Positions 9,560 through 22,272 are shown, counted from the first letter of the stretch. The stretch: DNA of 64,000 bases from Branchiostoma floridae (GCF_000003815.2 NC_049982.1:25917242-25981241), one strand, 5' to 3'. A program made the numbers and translations. The notes: a model not told the origin generated them from the sequence alone.

Positions 9560-12500
9560 TCATATGTCCCCATCATCAGTTTCACTCTGTCCGTCTTCAA
9601 CAGAATTGTCCTCATCACTGTCCTCTTGGTCCGATGGGTCATCACTGTCACTGTTGTCTGGGAAACTATCGTCGCTATACCCTCCCACACAACAATAATC
9701 CATCTCGTATGCCTTTGGATCCCCAAGGCACATTGGGATCATCCTTACTGTCAGGCACTTGGTTCTACACGCAGTATTCAGCCACCGTGCCAAGGGAGGT
9801 ACTGGCTGGGTTTCTTTTAGAGACCGCCAAGAGTCTGTCTTTGGCTGGTACTGGCAAATGTTAAGCGTAGTGCAGCCCCCATCCCTATCAGTATCAAATT
9901 CTGGGTCATCGCTACTGTGTATGGTGAGGAGGTACATGGTCTTAGCATCATACGTCATCAGGGTTGCTGTGTCAAAGAAATAAAAGTACTTTCCTGTCAT
10001 CTTCCACTCATCTGTTGTAGGGTTGTACATCTCTACACAACTCGAGTCTCCACATTTTCCATTGCATTCTATACAGTAGATGCACCCCTGATAGGTGACA
10101 GCCTGAGGATGCTCTGTTGGATAAAGCATGTCCGCTATTTTGCTCCACTTGTTCTCTGTGGTACTGAAGCTGTAGCAGCCTTCGAAATTACTTATGACAT
10201 AGATGCTGTCATTGAGAGTCACAGCACAGAATTTCGAGGATATGGGGTGAGGGAGGGGTGGTATGGACGTCCACTCGTCACAACTTGGGTCGTACCTCTC
10301 CGCTGTTTCCTTGGTGTCATCACCACCAATGGCATAGATGTACCCCTTCAGATACACCAGACCACAGCTGCGGAAGAAAGATACAGGAAATGTTTTACAG
10401 TTAAACTTTGATACATGGCAGTTGCACTGACCCAAACATGACCAAACATGCGGAACGGCATAGCACAGTGGCCATGTGTTCGGCTCGGGACCGAGAGGTC
10501 TCAGGTTTGAATCCGGCTACCATATCACCGATCTTGTGCCCTTGGGAAAGGCACTTAACACGACTTTCCTCACCTTTCTCAGCTGAAAATTATTACTAGT
10601 AATTAGCTTCGGCTAGGGCCATCCCTCAGATAAGACGTAAAATGGAGGTCCCGTGTCTGGGGAGAGCCATACTCCAGGCACGTTAAAGAACACCCACACG
10701 TGCAATGGTGCGGTGTGCGATGGTGCAGTGTGCGATGGTGCAAAATCCTTTGCGTCTAGAATTGGAGATTCTCCACAAATCGCCCGGACTCCAGGAAGAA
10801 TACTGACATATCAGTCACTAATGGAGATCTGTATACCAAAGCAAACCAAACCAAATCTGTACACAAGCTGCAAGCCTACACAGTGACATCATGAAGTCTT
10901 GGGGGAATTCCCTCAACCTTTTTCCACACATACAATAATGTAACAGTAGGGGTACTAATACAGCATATCGTCTTAAGGAATTTTGTCTTTTGTAAATGTC
11001 TTCAAGAAATCATCAGATTGAAACAGAGAGACATACCTGGCTCTGGGTGTAATCATCTCACACCTTGGTTCCCAGGTGTTCAGGAGGTGGTTGTACTGGT
11101 AAAATTTCTTCTGTCCGTCCTTCATGCCAGTTTCTGTAATGTCACCTGCCAGGTACAACTCATCATCAGTAGTTACTGTCACAGATTTAGTGACGGTGTT
11201 CAGGTTCTCAGGCATATTCATTGCATACAGTCGACCTGTGGAAGGGTCATAGCAAGGAGCAGAACACTCATCATCAGAAAAATGCTCCGAGGAGTCCGAG
11301 AAACCTTCTCTTATGAAAACCTGCAGTTCAGTTCGCACCTGTCCCTGCCGCTGGGTTGTGTTGTCACTGTAAACTATCTTTCTGTCTGTTGATACTAATT
11401 TACTCTCAATTTCAGCACACAGTATTGTGCTGATAAGGGACTGGCGCAATGATTTGCAAAGGGTAGAAAGGTGCTCCATACTACGCTCTTCTTGGTTGAA
11501 GTCGACCCATCTTAGAGCAGCTTGCACAACGTTGTCTTCTGAGTTGGTCATTAGATCATCCCTGTCTAGCAATGACTGGAGGTGGTTCACAGGCAGCTGA
11601 ACAAAGGACGGATGTAGAGTCACCTGGTCGAACCTGAGAAGGTTACAATGTGCAACAAGTTGATTTATATATGTTAAACTTAGAGCATACACTGTGAATG
11701 CAGTTTAAGTTATTGCTGTTTGAAACAGACAATCAAATCAATATAATTCATGTTTGCTGGTTTGCAGTCCTATTTTGATGGGCTTTCCTCGTCTTTCTCT
11801 TCGCCTCGACGGCTGTTTTTACAATGTGAGTAACAGCCATCATACTGACCTGGATGCCATATACCTCTTACTGGCCTCGACTAGACCACAGTCCCCCAGC
11901 ATGTCAGCATACATCAACACATCCACACAGTTGGACACGTCCAGACGGTCCTTCATGTACTCTGCTGTCTTACGACCTACAAAATCCACCTGGAGGCAAA
12001 ACACATGGCACCAGTTACACAGACCATTCTGCAGTTAACAGTTTCATGCCGATACATGGAGAGCGTAAAGGAATAAAGTGCATTACAGGATAGTACACAG
12101 AACTTAACATGCCCCAAATTGTGCTATATGTCGAACTACAAAACACTAAGGGACAAAGACTGACAAGAGTAATGAGTCTAAAAATGGCATCTCCATAACC
12201 AAGTTGTAACAACAGTGGGGTTCAAGCATCACCAAACTGACCATGCCAAACGGGTCTGACCTTTTGTTGTAGAGGTTAGCAGCATAGGGTTTGTGAGCTA
12301 GTGGCCTGGGTTCGGTGCGGATTGGACTCCTGGAGCCAGGAGACTGTAATCCCGGGAGCCAGGATCTCTGCTGTTTGTACTCACCTCTTGTGTTTCATCG
12401 TCATGGTCGCACATATACATGTACATGTGTTGTGACTAGGTCCACCATGGCCAGTCTACATTAGTTCTGACCAGGCGTCCATAGAGTGTACATCTCATCT

Positions 12501-13418
12501 TTGCTTTCCTGCGTATAACGTTACACATGTATATGAAGACTTTGGAGCATTATCCTCACCTGCAGCAGTCTGGCAGCAGACATCACAGCCTGGACCTGGT
12601 CTGGCTCTGTCTGAAGGCGGCCGGTGTAGGCGTAGTCCAGAATGGTTGCCATGGCTACCCCGCTCACATCCTGGATGCTGATTCTCTCCTGTTTGGCCTC
12701 TGCATAGCCGCTGGTGAACATGGTACGGAAGTAGGGACTGCACGAGGCCAGGACGGCACGATGGCAGGGGAAACTGTGAAAACATGTTTCATTCTTGGTC
12801 ATTACTTGCATGGTGAGAATTGACCTTAGTTAGGACAAGGCTATTGACAGGATGTTCCTGTCAATAGTGCAAAGAAAATTCTAATTGACATGAAGCACAC
12901 AAATACTTTCAAATTGATAAACATTCGTTCATAGGGCGAGTCAGTCATGTCAGTCGGTAGTGATAGTCAAGCAAAAGGTCATGAACACCTGTTCCGCCAT
13001 TCTTTTTTCAACCTCCTTGCTTCCACTGACAGAAAAATTCTTGGTTTATATGTTTGGCTGAGACAGCCACGTGCATATGTATAGTTTCACTCAATATAAT
13101 GAATGAAGACCTTTATATCACTATATATCAATATATCACTCAATGGACCACGTCAAAACAATGTTTTTTAAGGAACTACCAGTGAGTTCAGTTCACCTTT
13201 ATTTATACTGGTAAGCCCTGTCGGCCAACATGCAGGCCGTTCTTCCCAGAGGACCAGTTACTGTACACTGTGTACACTACAGGATCCCTCTACCCCCCTC
13301 CCCCATCTTACCTTCTCCCTTCCACCTCCAGAACCACGTCAGTCAGCTCTGCCCGCCCCCTCTGTTCGTTCAGGCCTCTTAGAACACTGTTAGAGTGCAC
13401 GTCGTTTGTTACGTCCAT
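9560..13418 (-). CDS. BTB-BACK-Kelch protein, gene A (5 exons, 621 aa)
   Basis: Probable substrate adaptor of a Cullin-3 ubiquitin ligase (known role of the KLHL class; the substrate is unknown). Coding exons are 13312-13418, 12560-12773, 11850-11989, 11037-11633 and 9560-10367. All junctions are GT-AG and phase closes to 621 codons plus TGA. The BTB domain spans about 13-112 (LTDVVLEVEG, FPCHRAVLASCSPYFRTMF), then BACK at about 145-250 (ALRWVDFN). About five degenerate Kelch blades cover 280-550 (YIYAIGG, ERYDP..DEW, NKWSKIADM). The last ~33 residues are an acidic Ser/Asp/Glu tail. The start chosen is MDVTNDVHSNSVL, also used by gene B. Intron 4 carries a SINE that gene B lacks. Tandem paralogue of gene B. 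Confidence 0.93.
10446..10855 (+). mobile_element. tRNA-derived SINE with conserved core, in intron 4 of gene A
   Basis: tRNA-like head GGCATAGCACAGTGGCC (A-box-like) and GGTTTGAATCCGG (B-box-like). The body contains TTGTGCCCTTGGGAAAGGCA and a core with GATAAGACGTAAAATGGAGG and GGGGAGAGCCATACTCC, resembling the widespread V/Nin-DC-type SINE core (from memory). It ends in a CCAAA-rich tail. The matching intron of gene B (16528-16722) is only 195 bp and lacks it, so it was inserted after the gene duplication or lost from B. Confidence 0.75.
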
Positions 13419-13513
13419 GTCTACCACTGCCTGGGGATCTAAAGTGAAGGACAGCTGTCGCTCCGTCGTTCCTCCCGCCAAGCAAGGAAGATTTCAAGTT
13501 TTCATGCGAACTT

Positions 13514-13526
13514 TGACCTTTGACCT
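13514..13526 (-). promoter_or_regulatory. DR1 nuclear-receptor site upstream of gene A
   Basis: AGGTCAAAGGTCA on the minus strand is a perfect direct repeat of AGGTCA with 1-bp spacing, the class bound by HNF4, COUP-TF, RXR and PPAR. It lies about 96 bp upstream of the ATG and is preserved exactly upstream of gene B. Function is inferred. Confidence 0.5.
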
Positions 13527-13643
13527 AAGTTCATATCGATACCGGATTCTCCATATAGTGTGATGGACTTACAGGACTTACGTTGATAAAGCGAAATAAC
13601 TTTGTAGATTTGGCCGAGGAGCCTTGATTTGGCTGAATATAAT

Positions 13644-13660
13644 GTCTTATCTTATCTTAT
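13644..13660 (-). promoter_or_regulatory. Tandem GATA motifs upstream of gene A
   Basis: TCTTATCTTATCTTAT here reads as repeated AGATAAG on the gene strand. The same string (TTATCTTATCTTATTCACA) is kept near 18910-18928 upstream of gene B. Candidate GATA-factor site, conserved between paralogues. Confidence 0.35.
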
Positions 13661-14002
13661 TCACATATGTGGGGTCGTGTGGTGTAACTACAGAGCTAAG
13701 AAACACTAACATTAAGGAACAAAGACTGACAAAAGTTATTCTATCACAGCCAAAAACAAACCGTTAAAACAAAATAAAACAAGTTTTTGCTTCTCTGTGT
13801 TTCCCTTCCCATTACAGAAATGGTTACAACCACAATTGTAGTAATAGTACAAAAAAGGACAAATGAAGGCATTACTGGTTACTTTCATTTTGAAAACTTC
13901 AACAGTGATATCATGATGGCAATCATTTTACACAAGACGTTTAAACTCGTTAGAACTTAATTCGAGCCCACACCCTTGACTTTGACTTGATCTTGAACTA
14001 GG

Positions 14003-14160
14003 TACTCATTTTCACCTGAGTTAAGTGAGTAAAGTCCTGTAAAGTGCCTTTCCCAAGGGCACAAGATTGGTGACACGCAGCTGGATTCGAACCCGCAACC
14101 TCTCGGTCACGGACCGAACACAATACCGCTGTGCCACGCGGTCCCACGCGGATTTACATA
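14003..14160 (-). mobile_element. tRNA-derived SINE, 5' portion
   Basis: On the minus strand there is a tRNA-like head (GGGTTCGAATCC B box) and TTGTGCCCTTGGGAAAGGCA as in the SINE at 10.45 kb. The equivalent flank of gene B (about 21240-21300) lacks it, so it is an insertion specific to copy A. Confidence 0.7.
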
Positions 14161-14488
14161 ACTAAAGGTTTATCTTAGCAATGTAATTTAATGTAGAATT
14201 AAAGTCCATTGATTAATCAAGTAACTTAAAAGTACAGTCAAACTTGGTCTCATCAATGTGCTGAGAAAAATAGTAAATGACGTTGAGTTGTTGACAAATT
14301 GGTAGTTGGGATAAACACATAAAATTGTTCAATACACACCTCATTTTCTTTATAAACTCCTTATTGTTATATGAGTGAATTTCAATTTTTTATTGTTTCA
14401 CCATCAGACCTGTGTCAAATCAGGCCTTTGGGTACGCTCTCTCTTCCTAAAACAACATAAGAAACTATTCCAGTTTTTCTGTGTCAAA

Positions 14489-14561
14489 ATTCTCACTGGT
14501 TTAATTCGTACTTAGCACAACTTTTAAGATTGTCCTAAGTACGAATTAAACTAGTGAGAAT
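14489..14561. repeat. 27-bp inverted repeat with 19-nt loop
   Basis: Arms 14489-14515 and 14535-14561 are reverse complements at 26 of 27 positions (ATTCTCACTGGTTTAATTCG on the left). The paralogous flank of gene B near 21750-21780 has only one arm, so the second arm is a derived inverted duplication. Confidence 0.8.
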
Positions 14562-15734
14562 TTACTGTACTAATAGTGTATGGAATAATTGTCATCAATT
14601 TTGTTTTGCTATTAAAAATTGGCGTAAATTTGAATGGCCCATGGAAAATGCAGAAATGTTAGAAGTTAGTTAACAGAGGGTCTTAATCATGTAAAAGTGG
14701 ATAAGGTTGGTTTGATATGTCCTATTTTAACATTCTTGATATGGCTCATGACCGAAGGTGGGATCCGGGAAACGGTTGACCAGCCAGGTTTGACTGTCTG
14801 TTTGTTTTGTTTGCTTGCTTATTGATTAACACAACAAAAATATTACATTAAACAAAATACAATATTGCAATGAATAAAAAAAGTGCAGGAGGAGGGGGGG
14901 GAAGCACGCGTGGCTTATATTAAGCCCTCCTCCATTGAGCTAAACAACATTAATTATGATCATGAATTATGAAGTAAATTAATACATGCGTTCAGTCAGT
15001 TAGTCAGTCAGTCATACGGTGTCTACATGCAATAAGATAACATCAACAAATTATCATCATCATAACAATACAGTAATAATACATGTAATCAAGTAATAAT
15101 CAATGGTTTGAATTAATGATGAATAATGGAGTAAAGTAAACACATAGTATGTATGGTGAATGTTGCAATAAAGAAAAAATCAAATTAATGGTATGAATTA
15201 AGCAACAGAAAGTAAGATGTACATATGTGGCTTATACTATGGGGTTAAGGAGAGTATTTCAATTCTCTGTGGTCTTATTTTTCACATTCAAATACTTGCT
15301 ATATGTCTGCTATATTTGTATACATTTTCTTCTGTAAAAAACAGTGTGCCATCCTTGTTTAGTTCATGCTAAGGTCACATTTCCAAACACAAAATGATAA
15401 AATACACAAATACGTCATCAAGCTTAATGCAGCTTCATGTAATGATGAGACCTTACTTATAAGGTTATAGTTTCAGTCTTCTACAATCTGAAATGCTAGG
15501 CTTTAAACTAATTGTATTTTCCAACTTCTCAATTATGACGTTCCACATATAGGGGAATCAGTGTCGAAAACATTTCACAACTGGCCAGTATTTATTAGCA
15601 ACTTTGGAATCATGTTATTGTAGATCTTTATCTTATAGCAATCAAAGTGTTTCAAAAACTTCTACATGACTTCTGTGTGACTCAATCAGTTGAAGAAGAA
15701 ACGTCTTCCATGATGTTCCAGCATCTCAGATGTC
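14562..15734. other. Spacer between the duplicated Kelch units
   Basis: Up to about 14806 it matches the far flank of gene B (22280-22378). From there to about 15540 it is AT-rich and unmatched, and from 15550 it is the 3' flank of gene B. No gene seen. Confidence 0.5.
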
Positions 15735-18699
15735 TCAATCATCAGTTCCACTTTGTCTGTCTTCATCAGAATCGTCCTCATCACTGTCCTCTTGGTCCGA
15801 TAGGTCATCACTGTCACTGGAGTCTGAGCTTCCGCCTCTGTATGACCCGTCACGACGCCGGCCTACACCACGATAATCACGCTTGTATGCCTTTGTATTC
15901 CCAAGAAAACTTTGGATCATCCTTACCGTCAGGCAGTCTGTGCTACACGACAAATTCAACCACCGTGCCAAGGGGGGAACTGGCCTGCCTTCTCTTAGCA
16001 ACAGCCAAGAGTCTGTCTTTGGCTGGTACTGGCGAATGACAAGCGTGGTGCGGTCCACTTCTCTTTCGTCTGCGTCATCGCCATTGTGTACGGTAAGGAG
16101 GTACAGCGTCTTTCCATACGTCATCAGGGTTGCTGTGTCGAAGAAAAAAGGGCCTGTCCTCTTCCACTCATCTGTTTCAGGGTTGTACATCTCTACATAA
16201 CGTGATGAATTGCTTCCACAGTCATCGTTGGAGTCTATACAGTAGATACACCCCTGATAGGTGACAGCCTGAGGATGCATTTTCTGAAGCATGTCTGCTA
16301 TCTTGCTCCACTTGTTCTCTGTGGTATTGAAGCAGTAGCAGCCTTCCTTACTTAAAGCATAGATGCTGTCATTGAGAGTCATGCCAGAGACCTCTGAGGA
16401 CACAGGGTGAGGGATGGGTGGTATGGACGTCCACTCATCACTGCTAGGGTCATACCTCTCTGCTGTTTCCTTCGTGTCGTCACCACCAAGTGCATATATG
16501 TACCCATTCAAATACACTAGTCCACACCTGGGAAGATGGGATACAGGAAAAGATTATCACCCCACACACCAACACGCTGGCATTTTTCTAAGATATCTTC
16601 AATACTAAACATGGAAAATCCCTTCATTTATTACTTAAAGAATTTAGACACTAGAACATGGAAATCTGCCTTTTGTAAATACTTTCAGGTAAGAAATCAG
16701 CAGCTTGAACAGAGAGACATACCTGGCTCTGGGTGTAGTCATCCCACGCCTTGGTTCCCAGGTGTTCAGGAGGTGGTTGTACTGGTAAAATTTCTTCTGT
16801 TTGTCATACATACCAGTTTCTCTCTTGGTAACAATGTCACCTGCCAGGTACAGCTCACCGTCACAAGTTACTGTCACAGATCTAGAGAAGCTGTCCAGGT
16901 TCTCAGGCATATTCATTGCATATAGTCGGCCTGTGGAAGGGTCATAGCAAGGAGCAGAATCATCTTTCGATATAGCTTGTCTTAGGAAAATTTGTAGTTC
17001 AGTTCGCACCTGTCCCAGCCGCTGGGTTGTGCTGTCACTGTAAACTAACGTGCTGTCTATTGACAGCAACTTACTCTCAATTTCAGCACATAGTTTTGAA
17101 CTAATAAGGGACTGACGTAATGACTTGCAAAGGGTAGACAGGTGCTGCAAACGATCTTCTTGGTTAAAGTCAACCCATCTCAGAGCAGCTTGCACAACGT
17201 TGTCTTCTAAGTTGGTCATTAGATCATCCCTGTCAAGCAATGACTGGAGGTGGTTCAGGGGTAACTGGACAAAGGACGGTTGTATAGCCACCTGGTCGAA
17301 CCTGTGGAACAAGTTCATTTATAAATGTTAAAACACAAATTGTTGGTGCCGTTGGACAGTCAAATCAATATAATTCATTTTACAATGTGAGTAACAGCCA
17401 TCAGACTGACCTGGATGCCATGTACCTCTTACTGGCCTTGACTAGGCCACAGTCTGCCAGCATGTCAGCATACATCAACACATCCACACAGTTGGACACG
17501 TCCAGACGGTCCTTCATGTACTCTGCTGTCTTACGACCTACAAAATCCAACTGGAGGCAAAACACATGGCACCAGTTACACAGACCATTCTGCAGTTATC
17601 AGTTTCATGCCGATACATGGAGAGCGTAAAGGGATAAAGTGCATTAGTACACAGAACTTAACATGCCCCAAATTGTGCTATATGTCGAACTACAAAACAC
17701 TAAGGGACAAAGACTGACAAGAGTAATGAGTCTAAAAATGGCATCTCCATAATCAAGTTGTTGTAACAACAGTGGGGTTCAAGCGTCACCAAACTGACCA
17801 TGCCAAACGGGTCTGACCTTTTGGTGTAGAGGTTAGCAGCGTAGGGTTTGTGAGCTAGTGGCCTGGGTTCGGTGCGGATTGGACTCCCAGGAGCGAGCAG
17901 AGTCAGCAGACTGTAATCCCGGGAGCCAGGAGACTGTTTCTACTGACTTCTTTTGTTTCATTTTCATGGTCGCACATATACATGTACATGTGTTGTGACC
18001 AGGTCCCCCCATGGCCAATCTAGATCAGTTCTGACCAGGTGACCATAAAGTGTACATCTCATCTTTGCTTTCCTGCCTATACAAATGTATATGAAGACTT
18101 GGGAGCAGTATCCTCACCTGCAGCAGTCTGGCAGCAGACATCACAGCCTGGACCTGGTCTGGCTCTGTCCGAAGGCAGCCAGTGTAGGCGTAGTCCAGAA
18201 TGGTTGCCATTGCTACCTCACTCACATCCTGGATGCTGATCCTCTCCTGTTTGGCCTCCGCGTATCCGCTGGTGAACATGGTACGGAAGTAGGGACTGCA
18301 CGATGCCAGGACGGCGCGATGGCAGGGGAAACTATAAAAATACATGTATTGTTTCATTCTTGGGCATTACTTAGTACTTGCATGGTGAGAATTGATTTGA
18401 TTTATTTAGGACAAGGCTATTGACAGGTTATTCCTGTCAAGTTTCAACAGTGCAAAGATTTGATTTATTTGTTTGGCTGTAACAGCCACGTGTATAGTTG
18501 GCAATATATTGAGTATCACTCATGTCAAAACAATGTTTTTAGGAACTACATGTACCAGTGAGTTACCCATCTACCCCCCTCCCCCATTTTACCTTCTCCC
18601 TTCCACCTCCAGAACCACGTCAGTCAGCTCCGCCCGACCCCTCAGTTCGTTCAGCTCTCGTAGAACACTGTTAGAGTGCGCATGGTTTGTTACGTCCAT
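15735..18699 (-). CDS. BTB-BACK-Kelch protein, gene B (5 exons, 610 aa)
   Basis: Tandem paralogue of gene A with identical intron positions and phases. Exons are 18593-18699, 18118-18331, 17411-17550, 16723-17301 and 15735-16527. Exons 1-3 have exactly the same lengths as in A (107, 214, 140 nt). Exon 4 is 18 nt shorter because of a changed, shorter linker after LGQVRTELQIF. BTB (LTDVVLEVEG, FPCHRAVLASCSPYFRTMF), BACK (ALRWVDFN) and Kelch blades (YIYALGG, ERYDP..DEW) are all present. The acidic Asp/Ser/Glu tail is kept but diverged. No disabling change was seen, so both copies look functional. A Cul3-adaptor role is inferred from the family; the substrate is unknown. Confidence 0.93.
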
Positions 18700-18781
18700 A
18701 TCTAACACTGCCTGGGGACTAGTAAAGTGAAGAAACCGTCGCTCCACCAGCTAGGAAGATTTCAGGTTTTCATGCGAACTT

Positions 18782-18794
18782 TGACCTTTGACCT
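18782..18794 (-). promoter_or_regulatory. DR1 nuclear-receptor site upstream of gene B
   Basis: AGGTCAAAGGTCA on the minus strand, about 83 bp upstream of the ATG, identical to the site upstream of gene A while nearby bases differ. Tandem GATA-type motifs follow near 18910. Confidence 0.5.
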
Positions 18795-18962
18795 AACTTA
18801 AATCGAAACCGGATTTTCCATATAGTGTGATGGACTAACGTTAACGTTACAGGACGTACGTTGATATTAAAAGCAAAATAACTTTCTTGATTTGGCTGAA
18901 TATAAGGTTTTATCTTATCTTATTCACAAATGTGGGACTGTGTGATGTAATGACAGAGCTAA

Positions 18963-20561
18963 CTAGAAAGGCCGACATTTGCTTGAGAGCAAATACAGCA
19001 TATTTCAGCCATCTCCCTCCCCATGCAACAATAGGCTATTTCAAAATCACCCATTTGAAAAATCACTTTTACTAATGACGGTTTAACCCAAAAATGAGTC
19101 TTACAAAATTCCCCCGTTCAAGAATGGACTCCAGTGCACCCTATGTGAATTTGCACAATAGACCAGTCCAGAAATACTCCCACTGAAACCTTGGCCTTTT
19201 GAATAAGAAACCAAATCCAAAATTGAATTTAGCAAAAAAGGTCCCAGTGCATAAAAAGGTATAATAGACCAGTCTAAAAACACTTCCACTAAAATTGAAT
19301 TTTGAATCATCACCCGTTCAAAACTGAATTTGAAAAAATCCCCCTTCCGTGTGCAAAAAATGGACTCTTCCATGTAAAGTAGAGCAGTCCAAAAATACAT
19401 CCGCTAAAATAGGACTTTGACATAATCACTGAAGTCCAAAAAATGGATTTAAAAAAAAGCCCCCTCTATGCAAGAATGGACTCTTCCAGAACACCCATGT
19501 AAAATTGCAAATTAGACCAGTCCAAAAATAACCCTACTGAAAGACTTTGACAAACTAGAAGTCACCAAAGTCCAAAATATGAATTTTGAAAAATCCCCCC
19601 TCCGTGCGAGAATAGACTCTTCCAGCACACATTCTGTAAAATTGCAAAATAGACCTGTCCAAAAATGCATCCACTGAAAGACTTCACCAGTCCAATGATG
19701 AATTTAAAAAAAAAACGAACCCCTCCGTGTAAGAATGGACTCTTCCAGATAACACCGGGCTCGCTGATTGGCTGCCACCCCCCCTCTTTAGGATATAGAT
19801 TCAGGCTAAGTGATTGGTTACCTATCTAATTAGATTAAATAGACATATATGCCAGTAGGTCCAATCTGCAGCTGGGGGTCAACGACCTTAAGGTCATTGA
19901 CCCCTCTGGCTATTGGAAAATGACAAAAAAATCCCCAAATATATCATTTTGACGTAGTCTATGACAAAAATTATACATGTGTCATTTGAATAAATATCTA
20001 GTGCACCCTTTTACCAAAATTTAGGTCATTTGGTTTTAAAACCAGAGCACAATAGCCAAAAGTGTACTTTTTGGTCATAAAATGGCCAAATAATCGCAAA
20101 ATTGAGCATTTTATTGTACCGTATGCCTCAAGTGTTATTGAATCCATGTGCGCATATGTCTAGGGCACTCCTATACTAAATTTCAGGTCATCCGGTTCTA
20201 AAACCAAGGTACAGGAGCCAAAAGTGTCCTTTTTTGGTATAAAAATGACAAAAAAATCGCAAAAATAAGTATTTGGTTATACTGTACACCAAAACTGATA
20301 TTGAATCTATATGGGGGACTTATCAAGGCACATCTGTACCAAATTTCAGCTCATTCGGTTATAATACCAGGGTACAGGGGGCCCAAATATACAGTTTTGG
20401 TCTTAAGATGACCAAAAAACCTTAATAAAATCATTTAAGAGACAGATATGGAAAAAATGAAAAAAACGTCCGAGGGTATTGGCCCACTCTACCCTTGTGC
20501 CAAATTTCAAGTCATTCGGTTGAGGAACAAGGGAGATACTGTGTTCTGAAGATTTGACAGG

Positions 20562-20600
<39 letters not shown>

Positions 20601-20660
20601 AACATTACGAATACAATATATTTCACCATACCTATGGTATGGCTGAAATATAATTAAAAA
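18963..20660. mobile_element. Insertion unique to copy B: Helitron-like edge and two tandem arrays
   Basis: Comparison with the copy A flank (about 13690-13715) shows a block of about 1.7 kb missing there. Its left edge is CTAG, 10 nt, then a hairpin ATTTGCT-TGAG-AGCAAAT (18977-18994), which read on the minus strand looks like a Helitron 3' end. Inside, ATATTTCAGCCAT at 19000 and ATGGCTGAAATAT at 20639-20651 form inverted termini. Between them are about five 105-140-bp units (19040-19760, core CAGTCCAAAAATA), four about 162-bp units (19860-20570, core AAATTTCAGGTCAT) and a GAAA microsatellite (20561-20602). No transposase. Element class is uncertain. Confidence 0.55.
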
Positions 20661-21876
20661 GAAACACCAAGGAACAAAGACTGACAAAAGTTATTCTAGT
20701 TATCACATTTCAAACGTTAGTGTTAACACAGCCAAAAACAAACCGGTACAACAAAACTTTTTGCTTCTCTGTGTTTTCCTCTTATTACAGAAATGGTTAC
20801 AACCACAAGTAATGTTATATTACAAAAAGGTATCACTGGTGTGATGGTTACTTTTATTCTGAAAACTTCAACATTGATATCATGATGGTAATGTTTTAAC
20901 ACAAAACGAGTTTTTACACAAAACGTAACTGTCGTAAGTGGGATGGTACTTAATAGATCGAGAGTTCCTACAGTACTTTGTTCTTCTCTGCTCTCTTCTG
21001 CTACTCGACTTCCAAACGTTTGTTTATTCTTAACACAGGATGACAAAACATCCTCCCTTCTTCTTGGTTGAGCAATGATAAATCATTACAACAACTACAA
21101 CATTGTTCGGATTTTAAATTATAACATCTGATCCTGCAATGGGCAAATAGTAGTTGACAATCTCAATCGTATGCACTCATTCGGTAGTCATGCCACATCT
21201 TCAAAAGGACACTGTAGCCGCATAGCTCCTCGTTAGAACTTTATTCGAGCCCACTCCACTGTCTTTGATTTGAGGTTGTCCACTACCATTTGCCATCTGA
21301 ACAAAAGTGACTAAAAGCTATGAAAAGTTAATACACCAAACTTTAAGATTCAGTTGTTTTCCCTTGCCTTCAGGCAAGCAACGTCAAGTTTGGCAAAATT
21401 GATTTAAATACACCAGGCACTGTTAACATGTAACATAACTTAAGGTTATCTTCACACTGTACTTTATAAAAGTACAGTCACACTTTGTATCATCAACCAC
21501 CCAAATCACTTAGGAAAAATAGTGAATGAGGTTGACTTGTTGACAAATTGGTAGTTGGCCAAAGCAAATTACATTTGTCCGTATAATATAGAAATCTTTC
21601 ATATCTGCAAGAGATACCCATGGTTTATAAAGTCCATATTGTTCTGTGAATGAATTTCAATAAAACATTGTTTAACCATCAGACCTGTGTCAAATGTGGT
21701 CTGTTCCTAAAAAAATTTAAAAACGTCATTCCAGTTTTTCTGTTTCAAAATTCTCACAGGTTCAATTTGTGCTTGTTGTGCATGGAGTAATTGTCATCGA
21801 TTTTGTTTTGTTCGTTGGGGCATGAATGTCCCATGGGGACTTGTGGTTGTTGGCTTTGTAAGAAGGTTGATTAGGG

Positions 21877-22272
21877 TAGGGATGCCTACCGGTACGCTAG
21901 ACCGAAAACCTTGCAAAAACGTTTAGGTTCAGGTCCAAAGTAACGGAAACCCAAGTGATTCGGTTCCGGACTTGTAAAAAAATGTAGCGCTCACATATAT
22001 CCTTTTTGTTCTAAACCATCTTGAACCTTCCAAAAATTATGAAATTTGCGCTGGAAAAAGACGATAATATCTACACACGTCGCTGTCTATGGTGGCCATT
22101 GCTGTATTCCCGACGTCTCGCAAGTTGTCGCAACTTAATTCAGCCAAGTTGCTCGCGCCATGCCATTATAACATTTTACTGTATTCGAATGGGTTCAGGT
22201 CCGGACTGAACCGAAACGTCTGGATTCGAATCCGGACCTAAACCTAACCGTGGGTTTAGGTACGCATCCCTA
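21877..22272. mobile_element. Short TIR element, inserted in copy B flank
   Basis: Ends TAGGGATGCCTACC and GGTACGCATCCCTA are inverted. The interior is rich in GGTTCAGGTCC-type motifs shared with the elements at 3.1 and 45.9 kb. The matching flank of gene A (near 14660) reads through without it, which fixes the insertion as later than the Kelch duplication. Confidence 0.6.

Noticed and set aside
12255-12375. tRNA-like text (GGGTTCGGTGC) in Kelch intron 2, also at 17825-17930
   Set aside because: Too short and unstructured to call a SINE; present in both paralogues, so it predates the duplication.
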